Assembly (NCBI RefSeq): GCF_001854765.1
Contig: NZ_LJJE01000092.1
Coordinates: forward strand, 62,001-126,000
Source: Vibrio sonorensis
GTDB taxonomy: Bacteria > Pseudomonadota > Gammaproteobacteria > Enterobacterales > Vibrionaceae
DNA: 64,000 nt
Direction: 5' to 3'
Part shown: in pieces, positions 37,180 to 46,392 of the stretch
How the letters are laid out: each line of letters begins with the position of its first letter
Numbering within the stretch: the first letter of the stretch is position 1
Made by a program: the position numbers and the translations under genes
Notes under the pieces: generated by a model
The model's database searches: none
Seen by the model: only the letters and a program-made list of their open reading frames with translations
What the model was told of the DNA's origin: nothing

Positions 37180-38229
37180 TTAGTATCCTTTCTTTCGTTT
37201 TCGACTCTCTGCCTGTGTTGATTTTACGTGCTTACCAAACTGACGGTGTCGCTCTCTCTGCTCAGCGATGGACTCGGAATTTCTCCGTTGTTCACGCTCC
37301 AGTTTGAGGTAGTTGCTAAGACGTCGAGCCGACAGGGTTCCGTTATCTATTGCTTTGTTGACAGCGCAACCCGGTTCAGACTCGTGTTGACAATCGCTAA
37401 AGCGACAGCGTTCGATTAGCGTAATAACATCTTGAAAGGTCTCTTCAAGTCCCTCCGTACAATCGAAAATTTGTACTTCTCTCATGCCCGGAGTGTCGAT
37501 AACTATGGTACCGTCGGGAACCCAATGCATTGAGCGTGACGTAGTAGTATGGCGACCTTTTCCATCGTCCAGGCGAATATCATTAGTCTGTTGAACTTCT
37601 TGCTGACTCAGCTGATTCAACAATGTCGATTTACCTACGCCAGAACTCCCTGTGAGCGCAATGGTTTTTCCTTCACCACACCAAGGTGACACAGAATCTA
37701 TTGCTTGCGCGTCAAGGCCATTAACCGCTTGAACACTGATAAAGGGATCAATACTTTGAACCTGTTGAATGTAGTGCAGTGTATCTTCACATAGATCGGC
37801 TTTACTCAAGATAACAACGGGCTCTGGCCCGGCTTCTCTCGCTAGGGCGATAAAGCGCTCAATTCGACTGAGATTAAAGTCTTCGTTCAACGCACAGACG
37901 ATAAAGAGAGTATCAATGTTGGCTGCAATAAATTGCTCGCTTATTTTTGACCCAGCGGCTTTTCGTTTAATCAAAGACAAGCGTTCTAGGCAACGAACAA
38001 AATGACCTTGTTTGTCGATCAATACCCAATCTCCAACTGTCATTGGAGGTAAGCTGTGGTGCATCTCAAGCTTGTGTTCGCCCTCTTCACCAATAAGTAA
38101 ATAGTGAGTGCGATGCTGCTGAGTGACCCGAAACGGTGTGCATTCGGTCAGTTCGTCAAGTGATAGCTGTTGTTGAAACGAGTGTTTCCAACCTAATTGA
38201 CCTAAGGTCATAGGTGTTGAAATAGTCAT
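37180..38229 (-). CDS. rsgA: Small ribosomal subunit biogenesis GTPase RsgA
   Basis: A circularly permuted GTPase of about 349 residues that checks 30S subunit maturation. It has an N-terminal OB fold (SLPPMTVGDWVLID), then G4 (LSKADLC) before G1 (GSSGVGKSTLLN) and G3 (DTPGMREVQ), as expected for the permuted order. The C-terminal zinc site is CRFSDCQHESEPGC. A second RsgA paralog is usual in Vibrio, so this may be the accessory copy on the second chromosome. ATG 38229 has GGGGT upstream; a later ATG at 38211 is possible. Confidence 0.9.
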   Translation of the reverse strand: MTISTPMTLGQLGWKHSFQQQLSLDELTECTPFRVTQQHRTHYLLIGEEGEHKLEMHHSLPPMTVGDWVLIDKQGHFVRCLERLSLIKRKAAGSKISEQFIAANIDTLFIVCALNEDFNLSRIERFIALAREAGPEPVVILSKADLCEDTLHYIQQVQSIDPFISVQAVNGLDAQAIDSVSPWCGEGKTIALTGSSGVGKSTLLNQLSQQEVQQTNDIRLDDGKGRHTTTSRSMHWVPDGTIVIDTPGMREVQIFDCTEGLEETFQDVITLIERCRFSDCQHESEPGCAVNKAIDNGTLSARRLSNYLKLEREQRRNSESIAEQRERHRQFGKHVKSTQAESRKRKKGY

Positions 38230-38332
38230 GGATAGTAATACCCCAGTTTGCAGATAATATCTGCACAATAAAGCTAGGGTCTATAAGACCCCGGTAGATA
38301 AACACCGGGTGAAAGAGGAGGGTAGAAAAAGG

Positions 38333-38374
38333 TTACTTGTCCTGCTTCACCGGGTGGGTATGTAATACAATCAT
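38333..38374 (-). CDS. Candidate 13-residue leader peptide upstream of rsgA
   Basis: An ATG at 38374 sits six bases after a perfect GGAGG (CTACGGAGGAAAAG), and the frame reads MIVLHTHPVKQDK then stop. It lies between the terminator of the copper operon (38422-38449) and rsgA. Downstream, CACCCGGTG recurs outside the peptide, and a GGGTCT...AGACCC hairpin (38278-38291) precedes rsgA. The peptide could be a leader that couples translation to rsgA expression. There is no evidence beyond the strong ribosome site and position. Confidence 0.4.
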   Translation of the reverse strand: MIVLHTHPVKQDK

Positions 38375-38421
38375 CTTTTCCTCCGTAGAAAGTTTGAAAA
38401 TAAATCCGCTTAATAATAGCA

Positions 38422-38449
38422 AAAAGAGTGGGGATAATCCCACTCTTTT
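38422..38449 (-). terminator. Terminator of the copper-delivery operon
   Basis: A perfect 11-bp stem, AAAAGAGTGGG and CCCACTCTTTT, with a six-base loop is followed by a T tract on the minus strand. It lies 24 bp after the PCuAC gene. Confidence 0.88.
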
Positions 38450-38473
38450 GTTTGTGACTTTATTAATAGAACC

Positions 38474-38962
38474 TTAGTGATCGTGTTTGTGCTCATGACC
38501 GTGATCATGTGCATGGTCATGTTTGTGCTTCATTCCCTTCATGACTTTTTTGATAGGGGCGGTAAAGCTCTGCTTTTCACCATTGGCAAACACAACTTCA
38601 ACCTCGATCTTGTTTCCTTCTTCCAGTGGTTGTTTTAACTCAAACAACATGATGTGGAAACTTCCAGGCTTGAGTACGGTTTTGCCGTTGGCAGGGATCT
38701 TAAAGTTCTCAACCTGACGCATTTTCATAACGTCACCGTCTTTAATCACATCGTGAAGTTCTACTTTACCAGCGGCATCAGTAGATGCTGAAACGATAAA
38801 ACGGTCGGCATCACCAGCATTGGTGATTTCGCCAAATACCGCGCTGTTTACCGCTGTTGGCGGTGTAGCACGAGCATATGGGTCATCTACCTGGATATCT
38901 GACTGGGCATATGCCAATGGGCTCAAAACCAGTGATGCGAGCAGTAGAGTGCGTAGTTTCAT
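38474..38962 (-). CDS. PCu(A)C periplasmic copper chaperone
   Basis: A 162-residue exported protein that binds Cu(I) and passes it to the cytochrome oxidase CuA site. A signal peptide (about residues 1-19, ending AYA) is followed by the PCuAC fold. Copper ligands fit H-x(10)-M...H-x-M: VELHDVIKDGDVMKM and SFHIMLFE. The C-terminus has a long His-rich tail (HKHDHAHDHGHEHKHDH), which is more extended than usual and may scavenge metal. It is the last gene of an operon with SCO1. Confidence 0.9.
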   Translation of the reverse strand: MKLRTLLLASLVLSPLAYAQSDIQVDDPYARATPPTAVNSAVFGEITNAGDADRFIVSASTDAAGKVELHDVIKDGDVMKMRQVENFKIPANGKTVLKPGSFHIMLFELKQPLEEGNKIEVEVVFANGEKQSFTAPIKKVMKGMKHKHDHAHDHGHEHKHDH

Positions 38963-38964
38963 TG

Positions 38965-39552
38965 TTATTTTCCTTCTGAAGTAATTTTATTCATAGCGGC
39001 AACGATCGGTGCCGGTGTCATAGTGTGAGGTACTTTAGTAATCAAGGTACCGTCGGGCTTTAAAAAATAAAAATAGGAGCTGTGATCTAAGGTGTAACCC
39101 AATTGAGAGTTCTCTAGTTCAGTTTTTCTAAAAATCACGCCATAGCTATCTGCAAGCGGTTTAGTCACATCTAGTGGAGCAGATAAGCCTTCAATCATAG
39201 GGTGGAAGTATTGAGCGTACTTGTGCGCATCAGCCGCGGCGTCCCTGTCGGGGTCGAGGGAGATAAAGAGCGGCCAAAATTGCTTTTGTGCGCTTTCATC
39301 AATCTCATTGAGCGCACCTGACAGCATTGCTAGAGAAGTTGGGCACACGTCGGGACATCGAGTAAATCCAAAGTAGACCACACGCACCCGTTGATCTTGT
39401 GTATTAAATAGATCAACGGCTTGGTTTTCTTTACCAAATAACACGGTGGATTCTGGTTGCTGTTCTATTTCTGCCTGTGAATCAAAATAGGTTTTGATAC
39501 CAAAACCCAAAGCAAATGCGACGACTAAGAGTAACGACCAGTTTTTGCTCAT
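38965..39552 (-). CDS. SCO1/SenC-family copper chaperone
   Basis: A 195-residue inner-membrane-anchored thioredoxin-fold protein for CuA-site assembly in cytochrome c oxidase. One N-terminal helix precedes the domain. The copper ligands are the CxxxC in FTRCPDVCPTS and a His in TLDHSSYFYFL. It starts inside the stop region of the upstream gene (ATGA overlap) and ends 2 bp before the PCuAC start, so the three genes form one operon. Confidence 0.92.
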   Translation of the reverse strand: MSKNWSLLLVVAFALGFGIKTYFDSQAEIEQQPESTVLFGKENQAVDLFNTQDQRVRVVYFGFTRCPDVCPTSLAMLSGALNEIDESAQKQFWPLFISLDPDRDAAADAHKYAQYFHPMIEGLSAPLDVTKPLADSYGVIFRKTELENSQLGYTLDHSSYFYFLKPDGTLITKVPHTMTPAPIVAAMNKITSEGK

Positions 39553-39977
39553 TGTTGCATCCTCAATGCCGCTTTGCGGGCTTGTTGTCCATCTGAAATT
39601 TCACCCATCCAAGTCATTTTCTCGGTGGTGCAAACAGGGAGTAATACCTCACCAGAAAAAGCACCGTCAGGCTGTTTACTAAGAATGTATTTTGCCACTC
39701 CCATATCCATTTCAACCCCCTCTAACGTGACAGAAAGCTGTTTTGCTTGCGTGTCTGGCCAGTGAACGGTGATAGTGCTGGGTACTAAAGGGCGTGTGAT
39801 ATCGGTGTCCATAGCCATGGACACCCCATCGGAATTACACGTTTTTGTCGATAGCATGCAGTATTCGCTAAGAGACTCCGATGAAGGGGAGTCCTTAACA
39901 CCTTTAAGCAACTCAGGGGCAAAAAAGCCCGCTAACAAAGCGACGGCTATCAAGGCGATTTTTATACTAGAGTGCAT
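39549..39977 (-). CDS. Hypothetical membrane-anchored protein of the copper operon
   Basis: A 142-residue protein with one N-terminal hydrophobic anchor (MHSSIKIALIAVALLAGFFA) and a periplasmic domain. Cysteines in EYCMLSTKTC and VCTTEKM and Met-rich spots (SMAMD, EMDMG) would suit copper handling, but I do not recognise a named family. The stop overlaps the SCO1 start, so co-translation is likely. ATG 39977 is chosen as the signal-anchor start; an upstream TTG frame extends to 40037. Confidence 0.68.
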   Translation of the reverse strand: MHSSIKIALIAVALLAGFFAPELLKGVKDSPSSESLSEYCMLSTKTCNSDGVSMAMDTDITRPLVPSTITVHWPDTQAKQLSVTLEGVEMDMGVAKYILSKQPDGAFSGEVLLPVCTTEKMTWMGEISDGQQARKAALRMQQ

Positions 39978-40308
39978 AAATATTCTGATAAAGATGACGT
40001 TGGCGTATCTTAGCATAGCCAGTACGTCTAATCGCAACGTGTTAGAAAAATTGTGTTTGCAATCAATCTAATGGATAAATGTAGCAAAACTGTTTGAGAT
40101 TTTTATCAAACTTTCAACACCAATGTCGAGTTGTACCAATATGTAACCTGTTGTAATAATAGTGGTTTTGCTTGTGGCACGAAAATGACCGCTTTCGTTA
40201 TAACTATCACATTTCTCGCAATAGTCCTTAAAATTGTGTGGTTTCTTCATTGTCAGTTGTATTAGCCTAGCGCATCAATAATAAAGAGTCTCCGAGTAAA
40301 ACTTTTCA

Positions 40309-41589
40309 ATGAATGACAGCTTAGATAGCGTGAGTGTCGACTTACGTCAAGTGATGCTTGGTATTGCTACGGCGTTAGATGCGGTTGGTGTGGATGATAT
40401 CCACCATGGCCATAGAGTTGGATACATCGCTTATCAGTGTGCAAAGCGAATGGGATGGGATGAAGAGCTCGCTCAAATGGCTTTTGGCGCCGGGCTTATT
40501 CACGACTGCGGTGTTTCACAAGAGACGGAAAGGCGTCAGCTTCTCTCTCAACTTATCCCTGAAGACACTCTTCACCACTGCCGCAAGGGATATGAACTGG
40601 TAGAGGCGTGCAAGCCCATCTCGGCACTTTCTAAAGCAATTTTGTATCATCACACACATTGGATTGAGCTTTCTAGAGTGTCTGGTATCGACGATTTAGA
40701 TAAACAGCTCGCCGCTCTGATTTTTCTTTCCGATCGCATCGACTACCTATTCGTGCACTCAAAGCCAGACCAGTTTGGCAACATAACCAGTAGAGATAAA
40801 ACCGCCATTATTGACGAACTAATTTCTCGCAGCGGATTGGTGTTTGAACCCAATATGGTGGTACATATGTGCGAGTTGATAACGACCGACGACTTTTGGT
40901 TTTCTATGGAGGCGAACCATATTGAAAGCTTAGTTGCGCGACTACCTGAAGTACGTTTTTTTGACAGCCATACTGGCTTAGATCAGACGATAGAAATGGC
41001 AGAGTTACTGGCTAAAATCATTGATGCCAAGAGCCCTTTTACTTTTCAACATTCCAAGCACGTTGCTGAACTCTCCGCTTTTTTTGGTCAAGCGCTTGGC
41101 TACTCGGAAAAAATGCAACGCATGCTCTATCTTTCGGGGCTCTTGCACGATATCGGCAAGATTAAAACCCCATCGTCGGTATTGCACAAGCCATCGAGTC
41201 TAAATGAAGAGGAATACGCCTGTATTAAGCGACACTCCACGGATACGCGTTTTGCATTACAAGGTATGATTCGCTCTAAACAGGTGGTGTCTTGGGCGGC
41301 GAACCACCACGAAAGATTGGATGGCTCTGGTTATCCGCTAGGTAAAGTGGCAAAAGAGTTAGACAAGCCAAGCCGTTTGATCGCTGTCGCCGATGTGTTT
41401 CAAGCGTTAACTCAATCTCGACCCTATCGAGATGGACTCTCACTTGAAGATACGATGACCATTCTTCATCAGCAGGCAAATCAGGGTTTGCTGGATGCTC
41501 AGGTCGTCGAGTGCTTAGAGAGAAATAAACAGGTCTGCTATCAGATTTCGATTGGCGAAATAGGTTTTTTTCAGACGTCCAACAGCTAG
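40309..41589 (+). CDS. HD-GYP domain cyclic-di-GMP phosphodiesterase
   Basis: A 426-residue cytoplasmic protein with two HD modules. The N-terminal one (about residues 20-210) retains HGHRVGYIA and LIHDCGVS but lacks the GYP motif. The C-terminal one is a canonical HD-GYP: HSKHVAELSAFF, LLHDIGKIKTP, HHERLDGSGYP and an ADVFQALTQSRPYR segment. It likely hydrolyses c-di-GMP. It is convergent with the lapB-D-G-C cluster, whose LapD receptor reads c-di-GMP, so a functional link is plausible. Confidence 0.87.
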   Translation: MNDSLDSVSVDLRQVMLGIATALDAVGVDDIHHGHRVGYIAYQCAKRMGWDEELAQMAFGAGLIHDCGVSQETERRQLLSQLIPEDTLHHCRKGYELVEACKPISALSKAILYHHTHWIELSRVSGIDDLDKQLAALIFLSDRIDYLFVHSKPDQFGNITSRDKTAIIDELISRSGLVFEPNMVVHMCELITTDDFWFSMEANHIESLVARLPEVRFFDSHTGLDQTIEMAELLAKIIDAKSPFTFQHSKHVAELSAFFGQALGYSEKMQRMLYLSGLLHDIGKIKTPSSVLHKPSSLNEEEYACIKRHSTDTRFALQGMIRSKQVVSWAANHHERLDGSGYPLGKVAKELDKPSRLIAVADVFQALTQSRPYRDGLSLEDTMTILHQQANQGLLDAQVVECLERNKQVCYQISIGEIGFFQTSNS

Positions 41590-41600
41590 GTGTGAGAGAC

Positions 41601-41630
41601 AAAAAAAGGGGCGATTATTATCGCCCCTTC
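41601..41630. terminator. Bidirectional terminator between the HD-GYP gene and lapB
   Basis: A perfect 10-bp stem, AAGGGGCGAT and ATCGCCCCTT, with a four-base loop. On the minus strand a run of seven T follows, so it ends the lap operon. Confidence 0.85.
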
Positions 41631-41634
41631 TTAT

Positions 41635-43752
41635 CTATTGGTTGACGGCTCTTACTTTGCCTTGTTTAAGTTCATTGAGCACTTGCTCTTTAGGCCCATC
41701 GGCGATAATTGCGCCTTTCTCCATAACGACAACTCGATCAACAACGTCCAACATAGACGTTTTGTGGGTGATCAAAATAAGCGTTTCGCTATCTTTTAGC
41801 TGAGAGAGCTGATGCTTAATATGCATTTCAGAACGGTTATCCATTGCACTAGTTGGTTCGTCCATCAAGAGTACAGGAGGTCGGCCCAGTATCGCTCTGG
41901 CAATAGCGACTGCCTGTCTTTGACCACCAGACAAGAGTAAACCGCCTTCGCCAACTTGTCGTTCTAATCCCGCAGGATCCTGCTGAGTAAATACAGTGAC
42001 ACCTGCTCGGTTAGCAGCATCCATTACGTCGCGGTCGTCTGCGAGAGGTCGGCCTAAGGTGATATTGTCTCGAATGGAACCATAAAACAGCTGGCTATCT
42101 TGTGGTACACAGCCAATATTTCTTCGAATGTCGATATGGTGCAATTGATCGATATCGGTATCGTCAATCCGTACATGACCTTCTGTTGGCTTGTACAACC
42201 CCATGACCAACCTTTCCAGTGTGGTTTTACCTGAACCAATTCGACCAATAATGGCGACCTTTTCACCAGGCTTAATGGTTAGACTCAAATCGCGAATAGA
42301 GGCGATTGGGGAGTCTGGGTAGTGGAAAGTGACGCGTTCTAGTTCTATTTTACCGTGAACAATTGGGCGGTGAATGTAGCGTTTGCCCTCTTCCTGTTCG
42401 TCAGGCATCGACATCACTTGCTCAATAATGGACATGGATGATTTAGCTTGGTTAAATCTGGTCGATAGCAAAGAGAGTTGAACCATAGGACCAATGGCTC
42501 TACCGCTCAGCATAGTGGCTGCGATCAGGCCACCCATGGTGAGCTCGCCTTCCGAAATAAGGTAAACCCCCAATATGATCATGCCCACATTTGAGGCTTG
42601 CTGAACAAATCCAGCAGTGTTTTGGATGCCGTCGGTAATACGGCGACTTTTTATGTTCCAATTTGCCATATGTGCAACCGCTTCTTCCCAGCGGAACTGG
42701 AACTGACTTTGCGCGCCAAACAGTTTAACGGTTTCTAATCCAGATAAGCTTTCAATTAAGTTGGCGTATTTCTGCGAAGCGAGGCGTGAACCTTCTTCTA
42801 TGGTTCGGCGCAGCGGTCCTTGGATCAGTAGCGAATAGATCACAAGAATCAAAACACCAGCAATCGGCACCAGCACTAAATTTCCGGCCATCAACCAGAT
42901 TAAAAACAGGAATAGCAATGCAAAAGGCAAGTCTATCAGCGAGCCTATAGTTGCGGAGGTGAAGAACTCTCGGATCGACTCAAATTCTTGCAAATGTCTG
43001 GCGAAGGCCCCTACCGATGGAGGGCGGGCTTCCATCCGAATCCCCATCACTTTGCTAAACAGTTTAGAGGAGATGAGAATGTCGGATTTTTTCCCTGCGA
43101 CATCGATAAAATAGCTTCGCATTAACTTAAGTGTTAAGTCGAACAAGAAGATAACGAAAATACCGCTTGCCAGAACCCATAAGGTCTCAAATGCGAGGTT
43201 GGGTACCACTTTGTCATACACCAAACGCGTAAACATAGGTGCGGCTACCGCAAACAGGTTAATTAATATGGAGGCGATAAGTACATCGCGGTAGATGCGC
43301 TTAGATTTCCATATAGTGCCCCAGAACCAGTGTCCTTCCGTGGTTTTTAGTACTTCTGGTGAGCGCTCGTCATATCGAAACTGCTTTTTAACCAAGAAGT
43401 AACGGCCGATATAGAGTTCTTCTAAATCAGATAACGGCAGAGAAACAGGGACTAAGCCCGACTCTCCAGTTACCACTTCGGCTTCTTGGGTATCAGCATT
43501 GATGCTGTTTAATACACAAGCATCACCACTTTTTAACAGTAACACCACGGGAAGAACGAGTTGGGAAATCTCGCTTAATTGGGAGCGGTTTTCTTTGGCG
43601 ACTAGGCCCGCTCGCTCAGCGGAGCGAGGAAAGAGAAATGGCGTCAGTTTGCCATCCGACAAAGGAAGCCCGTTAATTAACGCCTCCGGTGAATTGGCTA
43701 AACCGTAATAGCGACTGACGTAAATAAGGGAATTGAGTAGTGGATCCTGCAT
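41635..43752 (-). CDS. lapB: Type I secretion ABC transporter with C39-like domain (LapB)
   Basis: A 705-residue inner-membrane exporter ATPase. An N-terminal C39-like domain lacks the catalytic Cys, as in transporters of RTX-type adhesins. A six-helix membrane domain (about residues 160-430) and an ATPase domain follow: Walker A IGRIGSGKTT, Q-loop VPQDSQLF, signature LLLSGGQRQ and Walker B VLLMDEPTSAMD. Its neighbours are lapD, lapG and lapC, so it exports a Lap-type large adhesin to the surface. The adhesin and outer membrane channel genes are not in this window. Confidence 0.9.
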   Translation of the reverse strand: MQDPLLNSLIYVSRYYGLANSPEALINGLPLSDGKLTPFLFPRSAERAGLVAKENRSQLSEISQLVLPVVLLLKSGDACVLNSINADTQEAEVVTGESGLVPVSLPLSDLEELYIGRYFLVKKQFRYDERSPEVLKTTEGHWFWGTIWKSKRIYRDVLIASILINLFAVAAPMFTRLVYDKVVPNLAFETLWVLASGIFVIFLFDLTLKLMRSYFIDVAGKKSDILISSKLFSKVMGIRMEARPPSVGAFARHLQEFESIREFFTSATIGSLIDLPFALLFLFLIWLMAGNLVLVPIAGVLILVIYSLLIQGPLRRTIEEGSRLASQKYANLIESLSGLETVKLFGAQSQFQFRWEEAVAHMANWNIKSRRITDGIQNTAGFVQQASNVGMIILGVYLISEGELTMGGLIAATMLSGRAIGPMVQLSLLSTRFNQAKSSMSIIEQVMSMPDEQEEGKRYIHRPIVHGKIELERVTFHYPDSPIASIRDLSLTIKPGEKVAIIGRIGSGKTTLERLVMGLYKPTEGHVRIDDTDIDQLHHIDIRRNIGCVPQDSQLFYGSIRDNITLGRPLADDRDVMDAANRAGVTVFTQQDPAGLERQVGEGGLLLSGGQRQAVAIARAILGRPPVLLMDEPTSAMDNRSEMHIKHQLSQLKDSETLILITHKTSMLDVVDRVVVMEKGAIIADGPKEQVLNELKQGKVRAVNQ

Positions 43753-43764
43753 TTATGTAACCTT

Positions 43765-45675
43765 TTATTTATCCACAATAAAGCCTTGGAACACTTCAAT
43801 AAAGTGCTCTGACAAGAAGTTCAGCTGGGTTTGTGTCTCTACGCGAGAGGCAATGGTGGTTATTCCCAAGTTATGTGCCGTTCTAGAGACAGAGGTTAAA
43901 GTAAACTTCTGTTTTTCATCATCTAAGTGGTGAGTGTATAAGTAATCCAGTTTGACATAAGACGGACGGAACTCGTTAATGTAGTCCAAAGATTGGAAGT
44001 TTCGCCCGTAGTTGTCGACACCAAAATCGGCACCTGCGCTGCGCACTGCATTACAAAATAGTGCGGTGTGGTGCGGAGAGTGGATAAAGCAGTTCTCTGG
44101 GATCTCAAAGTGGAGCTTATCGGCAATATTCTTGTGTTTGCCAAGCAACTGACTCACCCAGCGAATAAAGCTAGGTTGAGCGATACTGCTTTGCGAAATG
44201 TTGATTGCCACTGGCTCAGAAAATTCGCCCGCAATCAGTTTTTCTACAATAGAACGGATTACGTACTCATCAAAGATATGGCTGGCATGTAGCTGTTCTA
44301 GAGCAAATAGGTATTGATTTGCGCTGTAACGCTCGCCATCTTTTTCTATGGCAGAGAAAACCTCGCGGTGGAACGTTTGACCAGAGTTGTTATTCGCCGC
44401 CTGAAAGCGGAAAGTGATCCAGTCGTTACTGATCGCTTCTTCGACCAAGTTTTTCCACTGCTGTTTACCCATCAGGTTCTGTTCGCTGTCGCTGCTGACG
44501 TAGCCATAAGTGAGCTCAGGGTTGGCCTTAGCATTGGCTAAAGCGTTGTCCAGCATAGTGAGGATTTCGGTCGTATTATGAGATTGCTGGTTGTAGACTA
44601 CACCGAGTGCGATTTCGGCATCTGCTGTACCAGTCGGGTCTGGGTTGACATCTTGAACGTAGTTGGCGAGGCTTTCAGCCACTAGCTTGATTTCAGCACT
44701 GTCGACATTGGGCATAATAAAGCCAAATTCTTCGGTCGAAATACGTGCAATGGTCATCCCCGGAAGTGTGAGTGAAACTTTTAGGTGGTCGGCGAGTTCG
44801 CGAATCATACCATCACCGGCTTCATAGCCTTTGTCATCGTATAGCTCTTTAATAAAACTTGCTTCTAGTATTGCCACACCACCTGTCCCGCCTTCACCAA
44901 GCCAAGAGTTCAGTTGGCTCATATAGTAGGCGCGGTTACCAAGTTGAGAAACCGGGTCGATATAGGCTCTTTCGCGAAGCTGTTGAGCTTCTTTTGCTTG
45001 CGCTTTAAACGCCTTTTCTACTTGAGCCGACATGCTGTTAATTCCATCAACAACATAGATAAGGTCTTTAGTTGCAGGCCTTGGAAGCGGATCGCCAAAC
45101 TGGTTTCTGGCCACCTGTTCCATTTTGGTTACGATAAGTTGAAGTGGGCGCAATGCTCTTTTGAGAATAAAAGCGATGGCGAGAAGACCGATAGTGAAAA
45201 TGATTGAAAATGCAAAAACTAAACGTTCAAACGCTTTCCATAACTGGGAGTAGGCGGCCCCAGGATGGCTAACGATTTCCACTTCTGCAAGTTGCATCCA
45301 ACCACTGGTAACGACTCTTCGATCGTGAATGCGGTCGAACAGGTGAAGGTTGGTAAACCACTCGGGTACATCCGTGGGTTTAATTGGATAAGAACGTAGG
45401 ATCTCGTCGCCTGTATCTAAAAAGATCAAGCGAACGATGGAATAACTACTACCATCAAACAAAGCGTTAATTACAGATTCAACCGCAACTTGGTCCTTGT
45501 TTTCAAGGTAAGGTGCCAAGGCCAAACCCACCGTGTTGATGGTGTTGTTCACCTCAGAGCGTTGTTGCAACTCTAAGTTGTTTCGTGTGGTATTGAACTC
45601 AATAATGAACACTGACGCCATTAGCATCACGAACACTGCTATCATCCCCACCACGAGTTGTTTATATAAAGTCAT
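43765..45675 (-). CDS. lapD: LapD-like c-di-GMP effector with degenerate GGDEF and EAL domains
   Basis: A 636-residue inner-membrane receptor. Two membrane helices flank a periplasmic LapD/MoxY-type domain (about residues 30-145), followed by HAMP, then a degenerate GGDEF domain (ISTEEF in place of GGDEF) and a degenerate EAL domain (REVF in place of EAL). Neither enzymatic site looks active, so it should bind c-di-GMP and sequester LapG. It starts 5 bp from the lapG stop and ends 12 bp before lapB, one operon. Confidence 0.9.
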   Translation of the reverse strand: MTLYKQLVVGMIAVFVMLMASVFIIEFNTTRNNLELQQRSEVNNTINTVGLALAPYLENKDQVAVESVINALFDGSSYSIVRLIFLDTGDEILRSYPIKPTDVPEWFTNLHLFDRIHDRRVVTSGWMQLAEVEIVSHPGAAYSQLWKAFERLVFAFSIIFTIGLLAIAFILKRALRPLQLIVTKMEQVARNQFGDPLPRPATKDLIYVVDGINSMSAQVEKAFKAQAKEAQQLRERAYIDPVSQLGNRAYYMSQLNSWLGEGGTGGVAILEASFIKELYDDKGYEAGDGMIRELADHLKVSLTLPGMTIARISTEEFGFIMPNVDSAEIKLVAESLANYVQDVNPDPTGTADAEIALGVVYNQQSHNTTEILTMLDNALANAKANPELTYGYVSSDSEQNLMGKQQWKNLVEEAISNDWITFRFQAANNNSGQTFHREVFSAIEKDGERYSANQYLFALEQLHASHIFDEYVIRSIVEKLIAGEFSEPVAINISQSSIAQPSFIRWVSQLLGKHKNIADKLHFEIPENCFIHSPHHTALFCNAVRSAGADFGVDNYGRNFQSLDYINEFRPSYVKLDYLYTHHLDDEKQKFTLTSVSRTAHNLGITTIASRVETQTQLNFLSEHFIEVFQGFIVDK

Positions 45676-45680
45676 AGTGC

Positions 45681-46343
45681 CTACTCATCGAAATTGACTA
45701 TCGGTTTTTTAAGTTTGAGCTCTTTTTCCCTTGCTCTTAGGTCGTTCCATAGGCTCAGTCTTGAAGATTTACCTGCAAGCTGGCCTTTTTGTGATTTCAT
45801 CAACCACAGATTCTTACCATTAAAACTGTATATCGGTAGCAAATCCCTACGAGTGGATGCGCGTTTTATCTGTGGATTGATATTGTCCAAAATAATCGGT
45901 TCTGCACTCGGTTTGGAATAGTATGCCAGAACCATATGAAATTGATTGAGTTCTATTGCCTTAACATAGACAAGGCGCAACTTTTTATCTGATACCCCCA
46001 ACTCTAATAGGGAGAAGTACTTGGCAATCGTAAAGTCTTCACAGTCGCCGGCGTTACTACCTAAAAACTCTAATGGCGTCGCCCAGTAGTCGTTTTTTCC
46101 CCAAAGATTAATATCGTTGATAAAGTTGAGTTGGTTGAAGAAGTTGTTAACGGCGGTGAGCTTATCTCGCTCTCCCAACCCTTTGTACTGCTCCATTTCA
46201 CTTCGCCAAGTTTCAACTCGGCGCCCTGCTCGATCACCATATGTGGCACGTACAGCGTCGACCCATCTTTGCTCTTTGGTGTTAAGAGCTGACGGGGCAA
46301 AAGAGGTGGCTAACAATGTGGCTAAAATGAGCCAACGCTTCAT
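45681..46343 (-). CDS. lapG: LapG-family periplasmic cysteine protease
   Basis: A 220-residue exported protease that cleaves the N-terminal region of Lap adhesins to release cells from a biofilm. A signal peptide (about residues 1-18) is followed by the DUF920 domain. The catalytic triad is visible as Cys101 (NAGDCEDF), His136 (FHMVLAY) and Asp153 (IILDN). LapD next door holds it inactive when c-di-GMP is high. ATG 46343 is preferred because the signal peptide starts there; a GTG at 46373 is in frame. Confidence 0.9.
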   Translation of the reverse strand: MKRWLILATLLATSFAPSALNTKEQRWVDAVRATYGDRAGRRVETWRSEMEQYKGLGERDKLTAVNNFFNQLNFINDINLWGKNDYWATPLEFLGSNAGDCEDFTIAKYFSLLELGVSDKKLRLVYVKAIELNQFHMVLAYYSKPSAEPIILDNINPQIKRASTRRDLLPIYSFNGKNLWLMKSQKGQLAGKSSRLSLWNDLRAREKELKLKKPIVNFDE

Positions 46344-46392
46344 ACCTATTGGCCAACCTTGCTGACAGTGCACACTAAATTCATTCGAACGA

